Shown here: in pieces, positions 1 through 14,465 of the stretch
How positions within the stretch are numbered: the first letter of the stretch is position 1
Layout of the letters: each line of letters opens with the position of its first letter
Assembly: GCA_949987705.1 (NCBI GenBank)
Contig: OX465284.1
Location: forward strand, 110,715,163 to 110,779,162
Source of the DNA: Thereva unica
Taxonomy: Eukaryota > Arthropoda > Insecta > Diptera > Therevidae
Reading direction: 5' to 3'
Length of the DNA stretch: 64,000 nucleotides
The notes under the pieces: model-generated
What the model was told of the DNA's origin: nothing
Databases searched by the model: none
What the model saw: only the letters and a program-made list of their open reading frames with translations
Program-made: the position numbers and the translations under genes

Positions 1-200
1 CCTTAAGATATGACTAAATCCTACACAAACTCTAGAAAGTAGCATAGTAGTAGATTGCTAAGCCGCCAACGGCCAGCTAAACGCGCGACTCCGCGAATAC
101 TGCAGTATACGAACCAAGTAGCACTGAATCACGAAAAGGCCTTTAGAATATAGAAATACAGGAAGGCATACGACAAATTTTAGCGTAATGAAATTCTTGT
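1..200. repeat. Dispersed repeat, copy 1
   Basis: The first 200 bases match 29264-29490 in the same orientation with substitutions and small indels. Shared landmarks are CTAAATCCTACACAA, GAAAGTAGCATAGTAG, AAACGCGCGACTC and TTTTAGCGTAATGA. Both copies begin just after CCTTAA. In the other copy that TTAA follows the GGGGGCC end of a piggyBac-like MITE, so the repeat may continue to the left of the window. No coding potential was recognised. Confidence 0.7.
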
Positions 201-3481
<3,281 letters not shown>

Positions 3482-3587
3482 TCGGATTTAACGAAACTTT
3501 ACTCAATATCCGTTTCCATAGGCGCTTAATCTGAGTAAACTCAGCGTAAACTCTGTATGGAAACTCAGTACGGACGGGTTTCGTCGA
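3482..3587. repeat. Repeat flanking the SINE, left copy
   Basis: It shares about 70 bases with 4037-4112 on the other side of the SINE: GGATTTAACGAAAC, TTACTCAA, CTAATCTGAGTAAACT and GTAAACTCTG. The two copies are diverged direct repeats. This is longer than a normal target-site duplication, so an older tandem repeat interrupted by the SINE is likely. Confidence 0.65.
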
Positions 3588-4036
3588 GTTTTTTTTTTAT
3601 GTGAAAGACTAGAGTCACAGGAAAGGCCCTTTATACTGTTGACAATCTATTTTCTTCTTATAGAGTGCAATGTCGAACAGCAGCCCTAGTCGGGGAGGAA
3701 GGAACTGCCACAACCTTCCCGCGATATTTTAGTCCACCTACTCCCAACCATTACTATCGCGGCTTTTGACATCGGGGCATCGAGAAACAACTCGCTGGAG
3801 TGTTATGCCTCCTGAAACGAGTTGAATTTCATCAGCCAACCGATGACATGCGCTTTGGTGGAGCGGGGAAGGGCTAAGGAAGGCTATGACAGAAGGAATC
3901 AGGAATGTAAAGAGGGAAGAAGAAAGAAGGAAAGTTATGTGGAAAAGGCGAAGGACCGTGGGGCTGGCCGGGATTCGAACCCGGGACTTCTGGGATAGCA
4001 GTCAGGCGCCTTACCCCTAGACTACCGAGACCCCCC
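3588..4036 (-). repeat. tRNA-derived SINE, copy 1
   Basis: Read on the minus strand, the element begins with a tRNA-like head at about 4036-3961. It has an A-box-like GGTAGTCTAGGGGTAAGG and a B box GGTTCGAATCC. A tRNA-unrelated body of about 370 bases follows, then an A-rich tail (the T run at 3590-3598). The head does not fold into a clean anticodon stem, so it is not a functional tRNA. A second copy at 41728-42216 matches over the whole length. Confidence 0.85.
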
Positions 4037-4112
4037 TTGGATTTAACGAAACGTTACTCAACCCTCGTTTCTATAGGCGGCTAATCTGAGTAAACTGAGG
4101 GTAAACTCTGCT
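4037..4112. repeat. Repeat flanking the SINE, right copy
   Basis: This is the direct partner of 3482-3587, diverged by substitutions. Confidence 0.65.
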
Positions 4113-4141
4113 CAGCTAGTGTGTCCTAATTCAGGAGGAAT

Positions 4142-4860
4142 TTAGCTGGAATACGAAGCTCCGTGGAAAACCAGAGTTGAGCTAGTAATGCATTCAGATC
4201 CTCCTTGCGCCCAAGAGGCCCGCATTAAACCGACTTTGACATTCCTTTGCCAGTGTTCGATCAGCCCATTAGACTCCGGATGGTATGGTGTTGTGCGTAT
4301 ACGTTGTGCGCCAACCATGCGAGCAAGAGCAGTGAAGAGTTTGGACACCAATTGAGTACCCTGGTCAGTGGTTATAGTAAGAAGAGAGTACCAAACTGTG
4401 CGACCCAGTGCCTGAAGAAGGCAGTAGCAACTGTATCAGCTTCAATGTTGGCTAAAGGCACTGCAACTGACCAGCGAGAGAACCGGTCAATCATCGTCAG
4501 ACAATAGCGAAGACCATTGATCACTGGGAGTTCTATGATGTCAAGATGAACATGATCAAAACGACTGCCTAGAACTTCGATGTGTTGAAAGCATATTCGG
4601 TTGGGTTTCTGAATTTTGGAACCTTTCCAACGAACACATTCTCATGCCCACAGGAAAGCAACTCGTTTGACGCCAGGCCGAATGAATTTCTCTTTCAATT
4701 GACGAGCTGTAGAGCGGCCACTAGATTGAGCAGGACCATGAAGAATATTGAAAGCGTGTTTGCGAAGGGGCTCTAGAAGATAAGGGCGAATCCCCCCTGT
4801 GGCGGCGTCACAGTAAATTAATATCTGATGTCCTTGTTGATTGACAAGTTGTAATATCAA
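4142..4860 (-). pseudogene. Ty3/gypsy integrase fragment
   Basis: This is a decayed piece of a Ty3/gypsy retrotransposon pol gene, in three frames on the minus strand. Order: an integrase HH-CC-like region near 4860-4642 (HGPAQSSGRSTARQLKEK), then the catalytic core. The core shows a first acidic site in HLDIIELPVING, then MIDRFSRW, a second in TTDQGTQ, and a third in HPESNGLIEHWQR. Frame changes and stops break it, and no reverse transcriptase, gag or LTR was found beside it. It is a separate insertion from the plus-strand gypsy fragment at 49.3 kb. Confidence 0.85.
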
Positions 4861-4999
4861 AGATCGATTGTCATTAATTAAGTCTGTCTGCTCTTCATCA
4901 GCTTGTTGCGAAGCTTGGATGGTATGGAGGTGCAGTTACATCGCCCCGCACACATATTCTTCGTGTCCCCCTACTGGTGAGGTTGAGAATCTGCAACTC

Positions 5000-5130
5000 T
5001 CACAAAGCTCTTCATGCCAGCGCCATCTAGGAGTGATATTAATAAAAAAGTCTATGTTCTTTGTTTTAATGTAAATAGCACAGAGTTAAATTTTCATTAA
5101 GATCGGTTGCACGGTTTAGGAGCCTAAATT
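5000..5130. repeat. Dispersed repeat, copy 1
   Basis: It matches 26185-26300: CCAGCGCCATCTAG, CTATGTTCTTT, TTTAATGTAAATAG and ATTAAGATCGGTTGCACGG are shared in order. Non-coding. Confidence 0.7.
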
Positions 5131-5261
5131 TTGATCGATATTAATTTTTTTGCTTGTATTAGTTGAAAAATGATAACTGTCAAATGGCACGCTAGGAACG
5201 GTGCTAAGTTAACAGCGATGATTTAACAGAGTTATAAAGTAACTTGGACCTAAACGTGGTC

Positions 5262-5400
5262 ATTGTCTAGTAGCAAGCTTGATACGAAGGAAAGAATATA
5301 GAGGACAACGTAAGATTAATAATAAGAGACTATAGGGTGCTAAAGGAGGAGGCGATGGACCTTACGTTTGAACTCGTGGATGAGAGAAGAAATTTGCTCG
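5262..5400 (-). mobile_element. CR1/Jockey LINE 3' fragment
   Basis: It carries the 3'-end signature of the 50.6-51.8 kb LINE in the same orientation: TGTCTAGTAGCAAGCTT, then an AGGAGG block and TTTGAACTC. Only about 140 bases remain and no coding is left. Confidence 0.6.
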
Positions 5401-7730
5401 AGGCCCGCTGTAACAAATATCAAAACATAAATTTTTCTAACTGAGCTTCGACTAGGCAAAGTCGATATTGTCAATAGCAGAAGTCTGAGGTAGAGACGCA
5501 GCCGTCCGGATCAAGTCTAAAACTAATATGTCTCACCGTACCATAAGAAAATAGTACGAATTTGCGTCATTTTGACACATGACTCTAAATGAAAATGTAA
5601 AGTGACAAGTGACAAGTGTAAAATGGATTCCGAATTTAAGCGATTTCTCCTGATTTATTCAAGTTGAGGAAGGAATAATAATCAAATAATCGAAATAATA
5701 GGACAAATTGCTTGGGGACTAATGCCGCTTACGGGTGCTTGTGTTTTGTGTCCTTCGTACGGCACCGTAGGTAACACACGAGAATTTAACGAACATTCGT
5801 CAAGTTTATCACATCAATTTATATCGATGCAATATGAACATTCATGTTCGTCTTCGTACTTTAGGCTATTTACAGATACGTTACGATACGTCACATTACG
5901 GTCAGGCCTCGTCTTATTATTAACCGCTGAAGTAGGCGCGATGCCTTATTAGGGCTACTCTTATATCAAAAAGTGCTTGGGTAGTGTTTTTTCATTGTGC
6001 TGAAAGCGAAGATAATTTGATTTCATTATTCGATAATTTATTTTCATTTTTTGTTGGTCCACCCCAACAACAACAAAAAAAGTATTTTAATCAAAAAAGC
6101 GGAAAGCAACATTCTTGAACACAAGTTATCTTAATAAATTTTCATTTTTTCCTCAATTTCCCAATTTTCGCAGAAAAACAAAATCAGCCGAAGGTCGATG
6201 GTTGCGATGAAATTAAGATGGAATTTTCCTTTTTGAAATACTTCACTCAAGGACGCGCTCCGCTTGAGGTTCTGTAGGGACCCGACACCCTCGTTTATCA
6301 TTTCATTTCGCATCGGATTAACCATAAAAAGCTTTTTTTTACCCTCAAAATAAAATTCCTGGGTACACTTGGGGGTCTCTGTCAACCCACGGCGAGAATA
6401 AATTTGCAGCGTTTTGAAATATCGCCGAGTTGGTCCTGCATTAATTCGTCCTTTTTTGGGGGAAAAATTGAGAATACTAGCAAGTGCGGCTTGAATGAGA
6501 GCGGGTGTGGGCGGGTTTTTCGCACAAAGAATTGAAAATATGCCTCCAGCGAGAGTCCTTAGGAAACAATTTTGGAGGAGCCTGTACCCCAGGATATCGG
6601 GATTCCTACTCTAAGTCTGTTCTATTCCAGCGGCACCACATTAGCCTAAACCATCGGCAAAGCCCTTCACATCTCTTATATTCAGCTCATCAATATTTGC
6701 TCGCTTAAGCCGCTGCCGCCGGGGGAGAGAATTATCTTTCACAAGAACGATCCCCCGGCCAGAGGAGCTCCACATCCATCTTTCGAACGGCAAAGATATC
6801 TGGGGACATTTTTCGTTTTTATGGATTTAACAGGAACCAGGGGTGGATTGTCTTTAGCATACTAAGGGCGAGCGGGCATGGCGACGGCGGAGAAGGGTTC
6901 TCTACGGAACGGCGCAAAGTGGAACAAGGTTTTCGGGTATTTGGGACAAAATGTTTAATGCTGAGTTCATTGTCACTTTCGCGCACAAGGGTAGTGCCGT
7001 CTTCCTGTTCAGTTGCTACCCCGTAAAGGCGGAGCAGGTTACACCCGGGATAAGGATCTTAATAGAAAACGAAAATTATTTTTACTCTATTAAAATTTAA
7101 AACAACATTTCCGATTAGGAAGTCGATGAACTACAAGGACGTGGCACCAGGGAATTTTATAGGGTATTAACAATTTTTTTTTTCAGATAAACTGACAGTA
7201 GATGTTGCCCGGAATTTTGAATGTTTTTTTGTGAGTTCTCATTAGTGAAGGAGGATATCAGACAAAATTCTACGGAATTAAAAATAATCAATATTCTTTA
7301 TGGTTCTTTGATCTTTCAAATTGGAAGCTGTACGTTTCGGGATGATGCTGCCGAAGGGTGGGTTATCCCTGCGCAACATCAAGTCAAACATTATTTATTC
7401 TGCACGATTGGTTCAATCGAATTATTTCAATGGTTTCCAATTTCGCCACTTACTTTTTTCAGAGTCTATTTTTTAAGTATGAAAAGACAAGGAGATGTTG
7501 GTGTGAGCGAGATGACGGCTTTGTATTTTCGTGCAGTTTCGATTGTGTAATTTGTAAATGCGAACCTCTAAATAGCTTCTAAAGTGCGCTAACTAGAAGC
7601 ATGGTAATTTGAAACCGCTCGTTAGGCCCAATTTCAATGAATGGATTAGAGCGGAACAGAATTGAATTGAACTGTCAAAGTGGTTTTCCCATCATGCGTT
7701 TACCATTTCAACGATTACAAAGTAAAGTGC
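5401..7730. other. No gene recognised
   Basis: About 2.3 kb with only short, unconvincing open frames. A G-rich stretch near 6495-6520 contains a GTGGGCGG word of the Sp/KLF type, and 6710-6780 is GC-rich. Neither is enough to call a regulatory element. Confidence 0.4.
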
Positions 7731-7856
7731 TACACGGAGACTGAAGAATTACGCAAAAAAAAGGTTTTATAGGAAAAAAAAATCAGCGAAAAGGAGGAAA
7801 AGACGAAACTTTAACGAAATAATTTTCATCCCAAAATTCCCTGGGTGAAAACTAAC
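7731..7856. repeat. Repeat interrupted by a MITE, left half
   Basis: This matches 8800-8928: GACTGAAGAA, GGTTTTATAGGAAA, AAAAGGAGGAAAAG, CGAAACTTTAACGAAA and CCCTGGGTGAAAACTAAC. The other half of this copy resumes at 8259 after a 398-base insertion. Confidence 0.8.
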
Positions 7857-8254
7857 GGCTGGAGTACAATGATTCCGTTCCGTACCGTTTCGTATAAATG
7901 TCAAAAGTCGGATTGCTAGAATTTTCAATGGAAATGTTCGTGGAAATCGAAGGGTGACTACAAAGGGTGACTACGGAATGGAAAAAATGAGCAAATTCCA
8001 TCTTTATACGAAAACGTCGGAAGACATAATCCACAAAAGTTATTTGGTGGTCGGTAATTTAAAAAATAAATATGGAGGACGAAAAAGTAGGTAATTTCTA
8101 TTAATTCAATGTCCATTTTATTATTTCTGCATTCAATTCTTTTAAACTTGATAGTTTTCAAAAAGGGAACGAATAGGCTGTTAGCCAGTTATCTAACTCC
8201 ACGGAACGGTACGGATACGGCGTGGTTCGAAACGGAATCATTGTACTCCAGTCT
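7857..8254. mobile_element. TIR miniature element, TAAC duplication
   Basis: A 398-base non-coding element sits inside another repeat. The termini are inverted: GGCTGGAGTACAATGATTCC at the left and GGAATCATTGTACTCCAG at the right. TAAC occurs at 7853-7856 and again at 8255-8258, while the uninterrupted copy has a single TAAC followed by ACC. Subterminal CGGAACGGTACGG-type words recur at both ends. A solo right end lies at 43169-43222. Confidence 0.82.
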
Positions 8255-8258
8255 TAAC

Positions 8259-8345
8259 ACCCATGTATTTTTCCTTTCTCTTCTTCTTTTTTGGTCCAAA
8301 AACTTTAGATTTAGAGTGAGTATTCAAGACAGTGTACATCCCAGA
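8259..8345. repeat. Repeat interrupted by a MITE, right half
   Basis: This continues the repeat of 7731-7856 and matches 8929-9005: CTTTTCTCTTCTTCTTTTTT-type text, GGTCCAAAAA, TTTAGA and GAGTATTCA. Confidence 0.78.
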
Positions 8346-8794
8346 GTCAAAGTGGACAAGGACAAAGTGGCCCTGTACAACATATAAGCGCAAAGTTTCG
8401 TCGAAAGCTCGAAACTTTTTGCAACTGTCAAACGGAAAATTTTTAAACGGTCGCAAAGGAAACAATTTAATGAGCTGCAAATCCTTTTAGATAGTTATAT
8501 TAAATTAATGTGTAATAAAAAAAAGACAATTTTTTTAGTTTCAAGCATTTTCACAATTGTAAATATGCAACAAAACCACAAGAAAAGACGACTGTGGCAT
8601 CTTGTAGGCGTTAGCTTTTTGTGGTCTACGTATTCGTTAAGTAGAGTAGAGCTCTACTTTGAGGCTGCCGTTTGTTGTTGCCACTTTGGTGAAACAGAGA
8701 CAGAACCATACTATCTTTTATGCGATAAAGGAGCTCAGATTTTCGTTTCCATTTTGTGTCTGGGATGTAACCTAGCCTTTACAGTGTAAGGTGC
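8346..8794. other. No gene recognised
   Basis: The spacer between the two copies of the interrupted repeat. Only short open frames without family features. Confidence 0.4.
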
Positions 8795-9005
8795 TATACA
8801 CATAGACTGAAGAAGTACGAAAAAACCCGGTTTTATAGGAAATAAATCAGAGAAAAGGAGGAAAAGAGGGACCCACATGACGAAACTTTAACGAAAGTTT
8901 TCATCCAAAAATTCCCTGGGTGAAAACTAACACCTATGCATATTTCTTTTCTCTTCTTCTTTTTTGGTCCAAAAAATTTAGGTTTAGACTGAGTATTCAT
9001 CAACA
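8795..9005. repeat. Uninterrupted repeat copy (empty site)
   Basis: A direct repeat of 7731-7856 plus 8259-8345, without the MITE. It gives the empty target GAAAACTAACACC. Confidence 0.8.
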
Positions 9006-9935
9006 CAATCAAAGGTTTCATGTAGGATAAAGAATTATTCTTAGTCAACCCAATGTAGCATTAAATGACGAGATGCAAATCTGCTTTCCACTGACTTCTT
9101 GAGTCTACTTGTAGCCACAATGAACGGATACAAGCGCATTCGATCGGATCTGTCTGAATTAACTTATTCGAATCTTATTGCAATCTTCTCAGCTAAAGCC
9201 TAGCATTGAGTTCGAGTGAAATAGTCGTGAACTATCAAATTCCATATATTTCGTCCTCAGATTTCCATGCCCATGAAATTTTCTTTAGCGGAATTTCACA
9301 ATCCCAAGTACTGAGTTCGGTTTTGCATGAAGTGATGAAAAAATATGATCGTGTTTAGGCCGGAGTTACTCTGTTAAATTAGCGCTGCTAACTTAGTACC
9401 GTTTCTAGCATTCCAGTTCTCATTTTACAACTAATAACAACAAAAATAATAACATTTCTTATTTTATAAAGCTCAAACCTGCTGGACACAAGTTTACCTC
9501 CGAAGAAGCTATGGAGCAATCTCCGCAATATTGAAGCTTTGGGTCAAAACTCCAAAAAGCAGAGTTACCCGGTCATTACACGGGTCACGTCTACCGACAC
9601 TGTCACTAATACTGACTCAAGTAAACACTCACTGACGAGCTGTTTTCACTGATAATTCAGCGGTGTCGAGACAGTTTTGAAGTCAGTGCTGACTAGTCAG
9701 TGAAATGTCAAATTCAGTATTTTAAATGGCGGAGTACGGAAGTGGTATGTCTTTACAATAAAAAAAATTAAAAAATCTCAATATTTCTTTATTTTAGGAA
9801 AAAAGGCAGAAAATAAATTAAGTCGCAATAAACCTAATAGAAAAGTATGAGGAAAATCCTTGTTTATGGGACTTATCTTCTACTATTTACGCATTCAAGG
9901 TAGAATGTATACTGGTCGACGACATTTTAGAAATG
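9006..9935. other. No gene recognised
   Basis: No coding or repeat family was identified. TCAGTGCTGACTAGTCAGTG near 9680 is part of a loose set of direct and inverted CAGTGA/TCACTG words over 9590-9710, possibly an old TIR element. Confidence 0.35.
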
Positions 9936-10960
9936 AACTGACTTGCCAGTGACCAAACGTAATCAACTCAGAGACACTGGATTTGACAAACAGGGTCAGT
10001 ACTCTCAGTCAGCAGAAGAGACTCGTGCAATGACCGGGTTAGATCCCGATGTCTTGAATACATTCTTTTCTTCAACCTCCGATGCAGTCTTTCTTCGAAT
10101 TCGAACTCGGCACAGTTGCGAAACTCCACTACTAAAAGACTCTTTTGATATCTAGGATGCCTTGGACAACAATAAAATAACTTTCTTGTTTTTACTGGAC
10201 TTCTCGAAAGTATTTGATTCAGAAGATCATGCAAAACTCTTGCACAAATAGGTAGTAATTTCAGTCTTGGTTCTACTGTTGTGAAATTAATTCTAAGCTA
10301 CTTATTTGGTCGCTCTCAAATCGATAAAATCCAGGATAAATTCTCTGAACCCATATTCCTTCGCTGTGGTGTTCCACAAGGCTCTATTCTAGGTCCCTTG
10401 CTGTTTAGCATTTGCATTAATGTTTTTCCTCTTGTAATTAAGAACACATTCTGTTCACTTATAAGTTTTTGCAGTTTTAAATTTAATGTTGCCTTAGTAG
10501 ACTTCGAAAATTTAACTGCGATGTTCATGAACGCTTTGCTGCTACTTAGATCTAAGTCAGTTCTGCGAACATGAACCCGGCTTATGTCCATCGACTCAAC
10601 CGTTCAGTGTATTCGTAGACTTAACGATGATTTAAGGAGTATTTTCTATTGGACTGCGCCTAAATCCTAGCAAATTTTCAACAGCATACTAGGCTTTAGG
10701 TGGTTACTTAAGCTAAGCTGCCATTCGCTATATTCTCCAAAAATTCATACAATTTTATAGAAACTACTTCCGAAGAATTTTACCACTTCAGCTCAATCTA
10801 AAATCGCTTTTCATGGCGCACAGTGAAGATAATTATTGTCACCTGTTTTTTAAATTAAAAATTCCAAACCTCCCAAGACTCTCGCCCCGTCTTGTAGATG
10901 TCTCTCTGCCGAGCAATAGCATCTCCTCAGCCAGGACCTCAAATTAATCATTCCCGGTGG
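9936..10960 (+). pseudogene. Jockey/CR1-type LINE fragment
   Basis: Reverse-transcriptase remnants read on the plus strand with stops and frameshifts. LLDFSKVFDSEDHAKLLHK marks the first catalytic-aspartate block near 10190-10250. RCGVPQGSILGPLLFSI marks the palm block near 10360-10420. The YADD-type block is not recognisable. A frame with LNTFFSST at 10040-10075 precedes it and a weak C-terminal part may run to about 10950. It differs from the better-kept LINE at 50.7 kb. Confidence 0.75.
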
Positions 10961-11788
10961 AAATGACGGGCATAAATAACGATCTGCCATAATTAAACGG
11001 TGGTGCAATCAATCACGCGAAATTTCTAGCTAACGTGCTCTTTCATCAAGGAAATTTATAGTCACCTGGCAACACCACAGATGATTGGGAGATACTTCGG
11101 CGCACAACTGGACAGCAGCATTCTCGCCATATCCTTCTCCCGTTTGACAGGGAATGCTGTGAAGCCCGAATATCCTGTTTTTGGCTCTCCTAGTATCTTG
11201 TAGGTAAATAAAGTTGGGCACTTTTTGTGGGTCGCGCCAGCCAGGGTTTGAGGATGCTTGCCACACACAAAAATCGATATCAATCTGTAGAAAGAGGTCC
11301 TTCTGCTGTGGACGTGAATTCATCTTCCTTCTATATGTATATTTTCAGCGTTAAGCCTTCCAAAAACATTTGTTTATCCCTTTTCTCTCGCTCCACGTCC
11401 ACGAATGCCTTATTTTGCAGAATTTACTCTTCTAATTGACGGGAATCCTCGGTATCAATGCGATCCGAACCAGATGCGGAGACTTCATGACAATTTTTAC
11501 CGCATGGAGTTATTGGCAGGATCTCGGGCGTGGGCCGTGACTTTTGATTATAGAGAAACTCGAGCTGGTCTACCCCAGAATTGGTGGTGGGTTTGTGGAA
11601 ATTTTAAAACGAGGGTTAGCTGCTGCGAAGGTCTTCGTTTAAGTTAAATGAACCGACGTTTGTGTGATTACGGGTGGAATCGGGTTGATTGATAGGTTGA
11701 ACGAAGGTAGGCGTCGATAGCATGTTTCGGTTTAAATTTCGGTTTGGTTTATTATTCAAGGTTAACTTCCCGTCCGACCCCAAAAGCC
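10961..11788. other. No gene recognised
   Basis: Open frames of up to about 97 codons occur on both strands around 11030-11650, but none shows a family signature or splice structure I can support. Confidence 0.35.
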
Positions 11789-11792
11789 TTAA

Positions 11793-11946
11793 AGGCCCCC
11801 ATACACGGTCCAATTGGTTGTACAGCGAAGTGCGGTTGTACAACCAAAACTATCGATTGTGGGCCGGTCGGCCGATCAAAATACATTGCGCTTATAGGTT
11901 TGATGAAAATCTGGTTGTACAGCCAATTTGACCGTGTATGGGGGCC
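11793..11946. mobile_element. piggyBac-like MITE flanked by TTAA
   Basis: A 154-base element with termini AGGCCCCCATACACGGTC and GACCGTGTATGGGGGCC, flanked on each side by TTAA (11789-11792 and 11947-11950), the usual piggyBac duplication. Inner words GGTTGTAC and GTACAACC/GTACAGCC recur in both orientations. No coding capacity. Confidence 0.82.
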
Positions 11947-11950
11947 TTAA

Positions 11951-12500
11951 GGGAGCGCACCAGCTTCATTGACGTATTCATTCCCTAATGTTGTGCCCCT
12001 TTCAGTTCCTAGCCTACACCTTCGGCATTGAGTACAGTATTAGTAAAGGAAGCACATATTTAATTAGTATTATGCAATTAAGCTCCTGAATGTGTACGCT
12101 ACACTCTTTGAATTAATAACTAATGACAGGCAAAGCGTGTGCTACTCCACGCTCACATGCTTATCTATGCCACCCGCCACTTTCGATCTTTTAGTAGATT
12201 ACTCCGCTTTTTTTGAGGGTCTAAAAATGTGTTAATATGGCCGTTGACTGGGGCAAAAACAGGCAGTCGTTCTCTGTTACACGAATTAAAGTTTTCGGTG
12301 CATAGCTAAGAAATGCTTAGTCGAATTGCTACTTCAGGTGTAATTACTGTTTTTTTGAGGAAACATTTACTTCTTACCTTCCCATATAGGGGGCTTCTTT
12401 TCATTTAAAATGGGATCACTGTCCTTTTGTTTTGCCGCCATTTTGGTTTCGCTGTCATTTGTCAGTTCATATTTGTTAGTTCTGGACATGAATCGATGAC
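11951..12500. other. No gene recognised
   Basis: AT-rich sequence without identifiable features. Confidence 0.35.
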
Positions 12501-12505
12501 AATTT

Positions 12506-12660
12506 ATTATGGTCAGTTTAACTCCGCAACAACGTGTTGAAGATATTAAAACATTTTATTTAAATAATCGTTACGGAAATTGCGTGATTTTTTCGGTTGT
12601 TGCTAATCAGGTGCCAAGCATAAGTCAACCATTTTAGCGTGTAATGAATAATTTGAAAAT
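12506..12660 (+). pseudogene. Possible transposase N-terminus fragment
   Basis: Starting at the ATG near 12506, the frame reads SLTPQQRVEDIKTFYLNNRY and stops about 35 residues later. This resembles the first helix-turn-helix region of insect DUF4817/mariner-type transposases. It is too short to be sure and no catalytic region follows. Confidence 0.35.
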
Positions 12661-13052
12661 TTGCATACAACCGTGGAGATAAAGCAAAAGCCTGAACGAA
12701 AATGAGACTTAAAGTAACGTAAGGTATGAATATAGGCCTAACTACAATAGTCTTAAGACTGTTAAAGATTTCTCGTCAAACATCAACGTTACGTTTCATT
12801 TTGGTTTAGTCTTAAAGCTGGAACTATAATAGACGTAGATCGACGTCTGTATTTAACAAATATACAAGTACGTATGGGATATATTACAGTCACTGTAAAC
12901 CTTAACATAAAAGCAACCATAATAGAACGTAAAACGCATTTGTCAGCTCTTATAATCGCAGTAACTATTGCTTAAATTTGAGTCTGAATACCACAAATAT
13001 ACGTTTTTTGACATATTCCAATGATGTTAAATGGGAACCAGGTCGCATTAAT

Positions 13053-13289
13053 GGCCAACTATAATGCACCTAAGAAATGCAGGTCATCTTGGCGAACTCT
13101 TCGTAATCATAGTTGTCGGCCATAATGGACGTACGACATCGATGTTTTGTTTCGTTAAGTTTCGTTAAACGTGTAAGAGTGCAAAAGAACTGCGCTGAAC
13201 GTATACTTTTTGTGAGATGATTTGTAGTTAAACTGACGACAGATAATTTTTTGTTACTGTTTTGTGGATTACTTTCATTATAGTTGGCC
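13053..13289. mobile_element. Short TIR element
   Basis: The ends are GGCCAACTATAATG and CATTATAGTTGGCC, exact inverted repeats 237 bases apart. A partial internal copy (CATAGTTGTCGGCCATAATG) lies near 13110-13130. No open frame; MITE-like. Confidence 0.68.
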
Positions 13290-13704
13290 CTTAAGATAAC
13301 TTTATATTACGTTTAACGAAAACTTATCGAACACTAGTACATACATACATATATTATACGTTTATTATGGTTGATAATTCATTTTCACATTAGAGCGCTC
13401 GAAAAGTATGGATTTGTAATATTCTCGGATATCACCAATACCCGTTAATATTCTTTCACCTATGGCAGCACCTTTATTAGATTTAATTAACATATTTAAG
13501 ATTCGTTCAAATTCTTTTATGTGTATGGGCAGCGCCATTTAGTAAGGATAATGACAGTTAGACATTGCGTCTGCGAATTGCCCTGAGTATAAAACGATTG
13601 ATTGATTTTTAAGTGAGAGTGAGAGATGCCAACGTCAAAACGCGGATTTATTTGACTCACTTCCATCCAGTATTACCCCGACAGAGGGTGTGAAAAGGGC
13701 AAAG
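13290..13704. other. No gene recognised
   Basis: AT-rich, with no feature I can name. Confidence 0.35.
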
Positions 13705-13792
13705 TACCATATCGTGGAGTTAACTCGAACCTAGTACCTTTTGAATGGCAGTCAGACGTCTTCATCCCTAAGCTACCAAGGCCGTCAATATA
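13705..13792 (-). repeat. Decayed tRNA-like SINE head
   Basis: On the minus strand, TTGGTAGCTTAGGGATGAAG and GGTTCGAGTTAACTCC correspond to the A and B boxes of the SINEs at 3.6 and 41.7 kb. The body is not recognisable, so this is an older or different subfamily. Confidence 0.55.
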
Positions 13793-13974
13793 TGTTTTTA
13801 TCTGTGATTACAGTTTAGGTATAAAAAGTTATCATAAAAGTAACAAAATAGTATAAAAGAATGTGGTTACTAGCACTCAGCTTTCTCTTAGAAAATAATG
13901 ACGTTGGATGCATCGGACAAACATTATAGGATTCCTCCTACTTAAAAATGGTTTCGTGGAAATTTGGACATCTG

Positions 13975-14465
13975 CGTCAAATCTTGCGACAGCTTTTTTA
14001 GTTACCGATTCTTGAAAAACTTTGCACACACACACTGAGTTCCCGTGACAATGCAATCTCACAATTTAAAAAAAAAATCAAGATGGCGGTTCCAAGATGG
14101 TGGGTGAATCCTGCACTTGTGTTCCGATTCCATTGAAAATCGGTATCGGGGGGTTTTATGAGCACAATTGATGAATCTAAGGTCAAAATTGAACAATTTA
14201 GAATGGCGGTGCCAATATGGCGGATGTTTTTGGCAAATGTGTTCTGAATCCATTGGAGATCGATATCGGGACGTTTTTAAGGTCACAAATGACGATTCTG
14301 TGGTCAAAATTGAAAAAAATCAAAATGGCGACGCCAATATGGCGGTACGCTTTTGGCAATTACGATTCGATTTTACTGAAAATCGCTATTTGGGGGTGTT
14401 TAAGATCGGAAATAATGAATTTGTTGTCAAAATAAGAAAATTCAAAATGGCGCTAGCAATAGAGT
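13975..14465. repeat. ATGGCGG-type repeat with ~121-base units
   Basis: Three to four degenerate units of about 121 bases, each with an (A)ATGGCGG-type word at 14082, 14201, 14323 and 14444, followed by CCAATATGG-like text, a GAAAATCGGTATCG-like block and GTCAAAAT. The left edge carries GTGACAATGCAATCT and GCGTCAAATCTTGCG, also present in the inverted relative at 33.8-34.6 kb. Open frames crossing it follow the repeat and are not genes. Confidence 0.78.

Noticed and set aside
3961..4035. tRNA gene on the minus strand
   Set aside because: The A and B boxes are good, but the anticodon stem does not pair properly and the sequence continues into a SINE body with an A tail, repeated at 41.7-42.2 kb.
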